Below, one piece after another: positions 21,901-30,381 of a stretch of 64,000 bases of DNA. The notes beneath the pieces were generated by a model. It made no database searches. It saw only the letters and a list, made by a program, of their open reading frames with translations, and had not been told where the DNA came from. Made by a program: the position numbers and the translations under genes. Origin of the DNA: Lunularia cruciata (Eukaryota; Streptophyta; Marchantiopsida; Lunulariales; Lunulariaceae); assembly GCA_948567375.1 (NCBI GenBank), contig OX419761.1, positions 44,828,501 through 44,892,500 of the forward strand, in the 5' to 3' direction. Position 1 is the stretch's first letter; every line of letters starts with the position of its first letter.

Positions 21901-22288
21901 CCCCAATGTATGGATGAGCGCATGTTCTCAGCGGGCAAAGATCTTTCAGAGAGTGATGCCGATGGCCTTTGAGAACTTGGCGATTGCTCAGCATAGAGAT
22001 ACTTTACGCTATGCTACCATTCGAGGAGGAGGTTATAGACCCTCGATCCGTCGATTTCATCCAGGCAACTATGTATATCTACAACAGACAGCACCGACGA
22101 CACTTGATGTTTCTACAGGCCGCACTATCTTGAGAGTGCGCGAGGTTTTGCCATCTGGAGTCCTTGTGTTAGAAGGACGTGATGGTGTTGTTTGGAAGGA
22201 TCATGTCCGCAATTGTGCGCCATGCTACCTTCCAAACATTGATGGTACTATGGACCCAAGCTTGGCACTTGTACGTGCAGGCTTGAGG

Positions 22289-22423
22289 TGTATGTTATGT
22301 GGCTCTTCTGGTGGAGCTACTACTATGTTAGTGTGTGATAGCTGTTCGAGAGGATGGCATATGGCATGTATGACTCCTCCCCTCATGGTGGTTCCTCAGG
22401 GATAGTGGTTATGTCCTAGATGT
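22289..22423 (+). other. PHD zinc finger at the C-terminus of family B Pol
   Basis: After the integrase tail the frame encodes CxxC, then C-D-S-C, then W-H-M-A-C, then W-L-C-P-R-C: the C4-H-C3 zinc pattern of a PHD finger, with the conserved tryptophan before the last C-x-x-C pair. The first cysteine codon is at 22289. A TAG at 22403-22405 lies just before that tryptophan, and the natural stop comes two codons after the last cysteine. PHD fingers commonly read histone H3 tails; here it occupies the place held by a chromodomain in chromoviruses, so a role in choosing insertion sites is plausible but inferred. Confidence 0.82.
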
Positions 22424-22587
22424 ACTTGACCTGTAGCTAGTTCATTCTTTATATGGTATAGATTGCAGACAAGCGACTAACGATGGGGCTCCATAGCACC
22501 CGGCCTCCTGATCTTTGCCCATTAGAGGGTATACCATATACTTAGAGTAGATGGCTATCTGGAGTTAGAGGGACCTAACCGCCAACT

Positions 22588-22598
22588 AGGGGGGCGAT
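22588..22598 (+). other. Polypurine tract of B2
   Basis: AGGGGGGCGAT directly precedes TGTGGCACTT, the likely LTR start. Position after the stop codon and before a TG-starting repeat fits a gypsy 3' end. Confidence 0.65.
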
Positions 22599-22703
22599 TG
22601 TGGCACTTTAGAGTCTATGTATGACTTATATGTGAGTTGTGCTTCTATAGTGTATGATGTTGACAGCGATGTATGTTGTGTAGCGATGTATATACGCACG
22701 ACA
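22599..22703 (+). repeat. Start of B2 3' LTR; 105-bp direct repeat, copy 1
   Basis: TGTGGCACTTTAG to CGCACGACA, repeated exactly at 23156-23260. The unit begins TGT and ends ACA, as LTRs do. Whether the B LTR is only 105 bp or continues further cannot be settled because the 5' LTR is absent. Confidence 0.6.
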
Positions 22704-23155
22704 ATTGTCACGCCATTTGTAGTTCCGCATCTAGTTGCTTGGACATTGGAGTTCCAGTGATAGTAGTTAGAGTTATTCTAGTAGTTTCTCAGGGACTACT
22801 TTCCAATAGTCTGATTTGGTGTTCGGGGTACTGACTTCACGGTGGGGCCCACCATCACTTTGCACCATTCGCACCGTCGAGTGTGCCGTCAGCGGGACCA
22901 TTAGGGTTCCAGTGCTAGCTCGAGTCCAGGGGGTATAGTTTTGAAGTGAGCTCCAAAGAGCTCACTTCTCTGATGTTGAGCCTTCGAGTTCCTGGCTATG
23001 GTGGACAGAGGCCGGCGAGCGTCACCTGGATTCTCTATGCTTGAGTGGGTGTGGCTTGACTGTAATCAGTGCCCAGTTGTTGGCAGTTTATAGAGTGACA
23101 GATCAAGTACTGATCTGAGTTGAGTTGAGTTGAAAGTGTTAAGCAATCTGATTAT
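22704..23155. other. 452 bp between the two 105-bp repeats
   Basis: No ORF of note. It may be the rest of a longer B LTR, or flanking DNA. It contains a GAGCTC-centred short inverted repeat (AGTGAGCTCCAAAGAGCTCACT, about 22946-22967), which could form a hairpin. Confidence 0.4.
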
Positions 23156-23260
23156 TGTGGCACTTTAGAGTCTATGTATGACTTATATGTGAGTTGTGCT
23201 TCTATAGTGTATGATGTTGACAGCGATGTATGTTGTGTAGCGATGTATATACGCACGACA
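23156..23260 (+). repeat. 105-bp direct repeat, copy 2
   Basis: By eye it is identical to 22599-22703. It is preceded by ATTAT and followed by CCCTC, so no target duplication is seen. It may be a second, solo short LTR of family B, or a segmental duplication. Confidence 0.6.
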
Positions 23261-23525
23261 CCCTCTCTCGATCAGTCGATCTCCAGTCAGTGAAGCGAGG
23301 GTTGTAAGTATGTCAAGAGTGAACTGCCAAAAGCGATGAGAAAGAGTTAAAACTGAGAGTCAATTTAGTCCAAGCATAAATGCAAAGTTTAATCAATTAC
23401 TACCAAGTTGGAGGAGATTGAATAAATTAGACTACCTTGAGAACAAGAGCAAAATTTGAATTGTAGCAAATGGAATTGAAACCATGGTTTCCTTTATCCC
23501 ACTAGACTTCGTTATTTCTCCTGTT

Positions 23526-23845
23526 TTGCTTCTAAGTAGTATGGTAATAAAATTTAGCTTCAAACATTGTGCATCCACACTAATGTTTCTAACCCTTTTG
23601 TAGTGTGTATTATTGTGATCCACATTTAATTAGTTTAGATCATAATCATACACTCTAGAAAGAGTGACCTGAAAGTTCAATAGTGTTGCTTCTAAGTAGT
23701 ATGGTAATAAAATTTAGCTTCAAACATTGTGCATCCGCACTAATGTTTCTAACCCTTTTGTAGTGTGTATTATTGTGATCCACATTTAATTAGTTTAGAT
23801 CATAATCATACACTCTAGAAAGAGTGACCTGAAAGTTCAATAGTG
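23526..23845. repeat. 160-bp tandem duplication
   Basis: Two head-to-tail copies, 23526-23685 and 23686-23845, starting TTGCTTCTAAGTAGT. They differ visibly at one base (GCATCCACAC against GCATCCGCAC), so the duplication is recent. It has no coding content that I recognise. The 265 bp before it (23261-23525) hold nothing recognisable. Confidence 0.85.
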
Positions 23846-24931
23846 TGGTCCAAACTAATCACGGGAAAAAGTCTAGACACGAAAGATACAGTAGAAGAAA
23901 GCCTGGAGACCTATGTGGACGGCCTATAGCGTGATCAATCATAGCTCACTGTGAAAAGTATACCAAACCTTTTGAAAGATCCTCGAATTCAGTTTACGTA
24001 TCTATTTACAGTCAAATACTTTCTGTGCACATTGTCTTCGTGTTTTATTATCATATGTAACGTGGAGAACTGTGAATAGGGAAAACCTGTTGGACGCAAG
24101 TGCCATACGGAATACTGAAATTGAAACTGATGATTCATTTAGGGGAAGGCTATTGCCACACATTTCAGGCCAAGGTGGACAAATGGCAGAAGGCAGCAGA
24201 ATACCAGAGTCGCGCTAGGTGTTGGGGGAGAGTCCTAGGTGGCATTAGCAATTCCCTTCATTTATGTACTGAAAAGTAACAATGTACTATTTCAGTTTTT
24301 CGGGGTCTACTCAAAGAAAGTCTCTCTACGGTACGTGGTTCCTGCTGGAAACTTCAATGGACATGGACATAGAAAGCCGAGTAGTCCCACCTAATAATCC
24401 ACTAGTGAATGTCGAATCTGTATGCACAATCTGCGGAAACACGAAGTGGTATTATGAAATACGATTTTTGTTCCTCTTGCGTCTGTGCTACGAGTGGGAT
24501 TTCTACCTTTAGTTAGGCTCAGTTGCAGAACCTCTCAAGTTTATCACAAGTCCTTCTATTCAGCTGTTCGACCCATCACAACGTGTGATGTTCACAGTTC
24601 CTATGGCTCCTTATTCACCATTTTCTAGAAGCTTAAAACGCCTTTCCATTTGGTGTGAAATCGGTCTTAGAAACTAACTTAGGAAGAGTTGTTTACTTCG
24701 TGGATGTTCTTATGTTCTTGACAATTAATAAAGGAAAGTCACGAAGGGAGGACTCGTAATAGGTTCCTCTCGTTCCGAGACGATACTATTCCTTATGGCG
24801 TTGATATTTCTATAGAGCGTAGATTTAGGTAGAGCATACTGTAATGCTGTGTATCCACTACCGGTAAGGGAGTTGGAGTTTCTTCAGTATAGCAAAGATA
24901 GATAGAGATCATCCGGTACTTTTGTTTGCAT
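23846..24931. other. Intergenic, nothing recognised
   Basis: About 1.1 kb with only short ORFs. No repeat within the window, RNA gene or domain was found by eye. Confidence 0.5.
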
Positions 24932-25290
24932 AGGGCGACCAAGTAGAAAAAATGAAGGATAGGAAGACCCCATCAAGCCCGTACAAGGGAGAGATGAAAA
25001 AGGTAAAACGGGGCTCAACCCCAATAGAATCTAGATGAGAAATCTGCCCTGATGAGAAATCTGCACTATCGTACCTAAGATATTCGAGCTATGCAAGTTA
25101 TACAGTCTACAAACAACTCGAGTATCCAAAGAAATATCAGCTAAGGTGATTGTTCTCTTATGGATTGTACCAACCATTGCCCTATGGTCTACAAACACCT
25201 GGAGCATCCGAAGAAACATCACCTAATGTGATTGCTCTCCTCTGGATTGCATCAACCACTGCACTATTTAGAGCAATGGACATGTATCCT
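24932..25290 (+). repeat. Dispersed repeat R, longest + strand copy
   Basis: Contains GGATAGGAAGACC, CATCAAGCCCGTACAAGG and the core GGGGCTCAACCCCAATA, then a tail ending near CAACCACTGCACTATTTAG. The reverse complement matches 56260-56500 along both parts. Shorter pieces lie at 26811-26985 (+), 32680-32795 (-) and 32890-32935 (-). Within the tail there is also an internal near-repeat (GTCTACAAACAACTCGAG... and GTCTACAAACACCTGGAG...). The family is likely a transposon fragment, type unknown. Confidence 0.7.
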
Positions 25291-25510
25291 ATCTAAAATA
25301 TGTTACAAAGTATGAGAGTGAGAGTGGTACCCCCTAGCGCCTAACATGAAATGCTCTCGTGCACTCCCTAACAAATGTGTTGAATGATGAACACCGTGTC
25401 CATTGCTCCATATAACCCCAAAGCTAGAGGAACAAAGAGATGACCTTGTTGCATGCCCCTCTATACTTGGAGACTTTGTGACTTGTTGCTACACTCGCCG
25501 CCCATGGGGG

Positions 25511-25912
25511 TGTTAGAAAATACAGTCCCAAGGGACATCTCGCAATAGCACATCATAAGGCCCATTAAACATAATCAGAGGACTAACAGGAAATAACGTG
25601 GTTCACTCCCTGTCCCGGAAGCTACCTCCACGGCTGAAACAGGCTCACACCAGCCTTCAAACCTTTATTTCCATTGCACATATGTATATATATACAAACA
25701 CAGGGATAGTCACTCTGTCACTGTCTAAACTCCTGAATATAGACATGCGTGACTTCATGAGTATTGACCACTCAAGATATCTAGTCACTTTAATACTCAA
25801 CCTTAGAAGTGACTGAATATATATCCGCATGATACTGTAAGGAGTTTCCATCAGTCAAGTTTTGCTCTTGCTCTTGATCAGGCAAGTCACTTATAGCAAG
25901 CCAAACATAACA
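25511..25912 (+). repeat. Solo LTR, probably Ty1/copia type, with GGGGG target duplication
   Basis: A 402-bp segment begins TGTTAGAAAA and ends CATAACA, giving the inverted ends TGTTA/TAACA. It is flanked on both sides by GGGGG (25506-25510 and 25913-25917), the 5-bp duplication expected of an LTR-element insertion. It contains ACGTGGTTCACTCC and CTACCTCCACGGCTGAAAC, which resemble a stretch common in plant copia LTRs. No internal region is adjacent, so it is best read as a solo LTR left by recombination. The two G runs could coincide by chance. Confidence 0.6.
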
Positions 25913-26810
25913 GGGGGATGGGTAATCATTCCTTCCAAAACTGTATCTCGTATAAGGTCTGGAACCACAACATCCGGTATGGTCACTTGATCATCTCGGA
26001 CCAAGTATAAATCTGTCTTGACACATGTCATCAGCAAAAATATACGACCACTCTCTTCAGGTCAAATATCCACTCTCTAGTACTGTAGCAAACACTATGT
26101 CCCTAATAGCATCATTGGTAACTATCTTTTATCTTTCTATATAACACGATGTCATATGGATCGCTGCTACATTTAGTGTAAAACTACACTCACAAGTGAA
26201 TTATTTTTCTTTGTAAAATCTCCTCTTCATTTTAAAACTATTCAAAAAATGAAAAATTATATTTAAATAATAAAATGAATATTCCCCTTTTGCACTAATA
26301 TAGGAATACATGTGAGTCCAGCGCTCAAATATGGTCTGACTTCTGGAAGATGTGGAGTCCCAATACATCGAATTAGCTACTCCCGAGCCTAGTCCCGCAG
26401 ACAGGGTAGACAGTACTGTACTGGTATTCCATCATTGAATTTCCAGTCCTGTCAGTCCAAAATCTGTGTCAAATGCTATTATCACCTAGCGACTCTACGA
26501 TATCTGAGGCATCTGAAATGCTTTGGCAATTTACGAATGAACAAGTGGATTGGGATGACATTGAAGCGTCGTCCTCATCGGTTCACTCTGTCCTGAAAGA
26601 AGCTAGATTAGACTGGTTCAGAAACTTCTTTCAGTTAGCGTTTCACGCATTCGATATCGTGTCTTAAATGGACATTAATGTCTGCTTCCAAACTTTGGGT
26701 TGCCATTATGAGCTCAGTTCTAAAGTTAGATAAGAGGATAGATTCAGTAGTATAGACAGACAGATTTACTCGTAGTCGAAGACTAGTGGAATAATCGGTT
26801 TCTCATTTCA
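25913..26810. other. Intergenic, nothing recognised
   Basis: About 0.9 kb, AT-rich near 26200-26290. An ORF at 26473-26667 has no recognisable domain and is probably chance. Confidence 0.4.
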
Positions 26811-26985
26811 GGGACGAGAAGAAGGCGACCGCATGTGAAAAACAAGAAGGATAGGAAGACCGCATCAAGCCCGTACGAGGAAAAGACGTAGGGGTAAAAT
26901 GGGGCTAAACCCCAATAGTAGAAGAGAAGGCGACTGCATAGAACACAAGAAGGATGGGACGACCCCGTAAAGAGGAATCTGCTCT
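26811..26985 (+). repeat. Dispersed repeat R, tandem partial copies
   Basis: One copy (26811-26926) with AGAAGGATAGGAAGACC, CATCAAGCCCGTACGAGG and GGGGCTAAACCCCAATAG is followed at once by a shortened second copy (26927-26985) starting AGAAGAGAAGGCGACTGCAT. Confidence 0.7.
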
Positions 26986-26990
26986 TCAGG

Positions 26991-27056
26991 GATTAAATCA
27001 ACGACTTTCTTTGTGCCAAGTATGATTAAATCAACGACTTTCTTTGTACCAAGTAT
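26991..27056. repeat. 33-bp tandem duplication
   Basis: GATTAAATCAACGACTTTCT begins both units (26991 and 27024). One mismatch, GTGCC against GTACC. Confidence 0.85.
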
Positions 27057-27421
27057 GATCCAATTCTAAGTTACTACTTTGGACACCAATAAATTTCTCC
27101 AAGGTAGTGTAAAAACCGATGAATTGAACAAAAACTCAGAATATGGCCGGTTTTTCTCAGCAGATTTTTCAACTCTTCCGTACCTGACAATGTTGCCGCT
27201 GCTAGCCATGTTTGGTGCTTTGATTAGTGTCAACCTCAGCTGAACTTCTCATGGTAGTCAAACGTTTGGCAGATTTCCCATTATCGATAAGCAGGCCTGC
27301 TTGTAAAAGGCGGGTAGGTTTCTGGTGCCTAAATGACCTAAAGTAATTCTTATGAGTTCCTAAACTAAGGCCTTTGCGCACCATGGCAAAACCCCATTAG
27401 ACTGTCCTAGTCCCAAGCTCC

Positions 27422-29760
27422 ATGTCTAAAAACAAGCGCAGCTCTGCCTATGTCAAGGTCAATGATGCTAAATATGGTTTGAAAGTTGTCTCTCATTGTA
27501 TTTCTACTTTAGCCGTCTACAGGATGCAATGTCTTTGCTGCATCATGTTTGATCATGAGGAGAATGTTGGCGCAAAGTGCAAGATCACAACTAACGTGCA
27601 AGATTGGAGTGCACCATTTTGGTATGACAACATTGAGTTTCACATGAAAAAGCAGCACGCTCTCAAATTTGGACAAAATAAAAAGTTATAATCAAAATCA
27701 GAGCAGGAGCATTTCTTTGATGAGGTTGAGGTCCCTTTCAGAAGCACTCTCAGGGCTCACTTTGTCTCTGAAGCTGCCGGAAATCGTGAGATTGTCTTCA
27801 TCATCAACAAAGGAATTGTTGAAGTAATAGTCAGTGAGATGATGTATTTAGTGGAGGATGAGGCCACTGATGTTGACGATGATGACGAGCAAGAGCCTGC
27901 ATTTGGGAGTGAGGCTGAACAAGCAATTGCGGTTGCTAATTGCCGTGGCACTGCTGTGAAGGCACAAGAGCAAGCAATGGCAGTTTTCAAACCCAACAAG
28001 CCAGTAGATAATGACAAAGTGCCTTCTTCCTTTATTGTCACAATTGCAAAATCCAAGACTTAGCTCTTCAACCTTGCCATTCGATATGTCGTGTGTGGAG
28101 CAACATTCCGCATGACAACAAACATCATTGGTGAGACATATGATGTCCTATCCGCTCCATTGTTACATTCTTGCTCTTGTGAGAATGTCAACAGCTTTGT
28201 TAGGATAGTTTGTGCTGCCAACTTTCTACGACTATCAAAGCTGCTGAAGAAAAATTGGGCACTTTTTTAGCATTGGATTCAGCATCACACCATAGCACAC
28301 AATACTTGGATGTTAGTCTTCATGTGTATGTGGAAAATAAGCACATTGTCATCACACCATAGCACACCATATTTGGATGTTAGTCTTCATGTGTATGTGG
28401 AGAATAAGCACATTGTCATCACACCATAGCACACCATATTTGGATGTTTTTCTTCATGTGTTTGTGGAGAATAAGCACATTGTAGTCAACTTGCACAGGT
28501 GCATATTGCCAATTTTTTACCGACAGACAAGCAAAGTCATGTTTAACATGATTTCTCAATTTCTTGACATACTCTGCTCTCATTGGAGAATTTATCTTCT
28601 TTACATGTCAAGCAATGGAGCTCAAAATATGACCAGACGTGTTGTTGCCATCATGACAAAGCTTCAGGTAGAACTTCATAATGATTGTGGTCTGATCCAA
28701 ATCTGGTGCGGAGCATATCAGTTTGATCTAGTTATGCAACACATCATGAATGTGGTTGTGAAGGAGCGCTTCTTCTTTGTGATGATGGGTTTCATTTTGC
28801 ATCTCACACAGCAGCAGAACCTGATTGCAGAAATGAGTACAACATGCCCCCGTGTTATAAACCAATGGCTTTCTATAGACAAGGTTACAACTTGGTTCAA
28901 GAAGCACCGGCCTGAGCTCCTAGCTTACATTGAGTTGAAGCAGCCCATGAGTGCCCCGCCTTGACTCTGGTGGGTGTACCTTCTGGCCATGGATACCTTC
29001 ACAATGAACAATGCCAACAATTTGTGCAAGACTCAAGGCCTAACGACCCTATTATTGCAACAGCAGGCGGAGCTTGACACTATCATTGGCACCTTCATTG
29101 AAAATGTGGTTATTAATGGCCCATTGAAAAAAGAAATGATTTTTGTCCTTGATGTGACAGCGATATCATGAGGGGTCGCTATGCACTTGCACTTCGGAAT
29201 GTGCAAGAATTTTTTGTCGGAATCGCATCATGGATTGAAGGCATTCTCGACGCTACCAGTGAGACAAACCGTAATGAGTTTTTGCAAGATGTTGGTCTAG
29301 TCTTTGTTGAAGCATGTGCTCGCATTGAGAGAATTTTCGTGTAGCACGGTGCAGACAACAGCCCATTTATCGATCCACTTGTACTACCATCTGTTTTACT
29401 GCAAGAGCTTGTTTGCGTGTCTGCTGCCAACTTCATTTGCAAGGCTCATAAACAGAGCTTTTGCTTGCATCATCGATACTCGGCCACACAAATAGATGTC
29501 ATTGCCCATGAGCATAAAGCTCTTCTTTGAGCTTATTGTAGTGAGCCTGTTTTGCAGGAGGGTATTGATTGTTGTAACCAAAAGACATCCTTTGACAATG
29601 CCTAGACTTTACTCATTGCTCGGATTCCAAATTTGCGACGGCATTGCAACTATATTTCCTATATAGTCTGAGTTCTCTATTCTGAGGTGGGAAAAAGGTG
29701 ATCACCGCAAGAGTCTTTCAGACTTTGGACTTAAGGTGTGCTGCAGGAAAAACAGTATAT
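27422..29760 (+). pseudogene. hAT-like transposase relic
   Basis: The N-terminal part (27422-28063) has C-x2-C, then H-x4-H, resembling a BED-type zinc finger, and reads on through one TAA at 27689. Next come FNLAIRYVV and YLDVSLHVYVENKH, then SSNGAQNMTRRV, IQIWCGAYQFDLVMQHIMN and a CPRVINQWLS segment (28377-28964), typical of the RNase H-like core of a hAT-related family. The C-terminal end FSILRWEKGDHRKSLSDFG (about 29680-29740) corresponds to the hAT dimerisation tail. Multiple stops (mostly where CAA or CAG would fit) and frameshifts, including a triplicated 67-bp segment, inactivate it. A host gene domesticated from hAT is unlikely given these breaks. Terminal inverted repeats were not found by eye. 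Confidence 0.65.
28283..28483. repeat. 67-bp unit repeated three times inside the hAT relic
   Basis: Units start CATCACACCATAGCACAC at 28283, 28350 and 28417, and each ends with AATAAGCACATTGT. They encode the YLDVSLHVYVENKH part. Since 67 is not a multiple of three, the repeats shift the frame. Units 1-3 differ at several bases, so the expansion is not brand new. Confidence 0.85.
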
Positions 29761-30314
29761 GGCACTTGCAAATTATGATAATTGAGGAGCGACCTCGCCT
29801 CTTGTATTACAATCTACAGATTGATTGGTAAAGGTAATGCACATCTTGTTGCACGATAAGATTTCTAATTCTGATTTATTGGCCCTTCGACTCTCTTTGA
29901 ATTCTAATTCTCTTCGACGACTCTCCGACCCTCGACTAAATTAATTCTGAAACGGCGCCTATATTAAACTAATTTAGCCGATCGCCTATTATAAAGAGGA
30001 CTGTCGATAAGAGATCAGGAAAAAGTTGCTCCTCTTTGGAGCACGCTTTCGCATTCAACTTTCTGATCATTTCAATTGAAGATCGAGCAGTTGGCCAAGA
30101 AAAAGCTTTCATGTATAAATTTACAGATATTTCACCATACACATAGTCTCTTTACGATGTTATTCTCTGGTTACTGTCTTCAACACTAATAGACGTCTCG
30201 AGACAAATTTGTGAATATATACTAAGTAAAATACGTAAGTAGATTATTTTAGAATATTGTATGAATTCTCTATTACTTAAGAATATTTAGAATTAGGTAC
30301 ATTTTATATAAAAT

Positions 30315-30381
30315 AGTTTTGGGAGGATATGTATGCAAATAATTTATATAAAATATTTGCATACATATCCTCCCAAAAACT
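30315..30381. repeat. Near-perfect 27-bp inverted repeat with short AT loop
   Basis: The left arm, 30315-30341 (GGGAGGATATGTATGCAAAT at its core), is the reverse complement of 30354-30381 apart from one extra T. The loop is about 12 bases, AT-only. This could be a foldback or MITE remnant, a small-RNA hairpin, or a cruciform-prone site. The flanks 29761-30314 hold nothing recognised. Confidence 0.8.

Larger units (their letters stand above)
17618..22429 (+). pseudogene. Family B Pol polyprotein with methyltransferase and PHD finger, 11 in-frame stops
   Basis: One frame from 17618 to the terminal TGA at 22427-22429. In order: methyltransferase (about 18038-18970); a linker with a loose LLG-x-HP repeat (19105-19190); RT (about 19560-20110, YIDD at 19997-20008); RNase H (about 20430-20720, HTDWS, E, TDHQS); integrase zinc-binding part (about 21184-21310) and core (D near 21393, D near 21568, E near 21675); an SH3-like tail; and a PHD finger. 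Premature stops lie at 17864, 18143, 18734, 18788, 19313, 19526, 19808, 20423, 20720, 21467 and 22403. Five are TGA and six TAG. There is no frameshift. Several stops sit in invariant motifs, such as the arginine position of LDL-x-AGYHQ in RT, so this copy is dead. Confidence 0.88.
17618..22703 (+). mobile_element. Family B gypsy element, copy 2 (B2): MTase-RT-RNaseH-IN-PHD, 5' part missing
   Basis: From the A3 3' LTR onward the sequence encodes a second gypsy family. Order: linker, C5 DNA methyltransferase, linker, reverse transcriptase, RNase H, integrase, PHD finger, about 160 bp of 3' UTR, polypurine tract, LTR start. Gag, protease and the 5' LTR are not present here; B1 supplies a protease. 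One frame runs the whole way with stops but no frameshift. The protein sequence is clearly different from family A. The element is interrupted on its left by A3. Confidence 0.88.

Noticed and set aside
17864-22405. Stop codons in B2 as sense codons (alternative code, read-through or U-to-C RNA editing)
   Set aside because: A3 next door uses all three standard stops normally, and U-to-C editing is known from plant organelles, not from nuclear transposons. Point decay explains the pattern, and B1 has sense codons at some of the same sites.
28283-28483. Triplicated 67-bp unit as a CRISPR-like array
   Set aside because: The units are directly adjacent without spacers and translate into transposase core sequence; this is a tandem duplication in a eukaryotic pseudogene.
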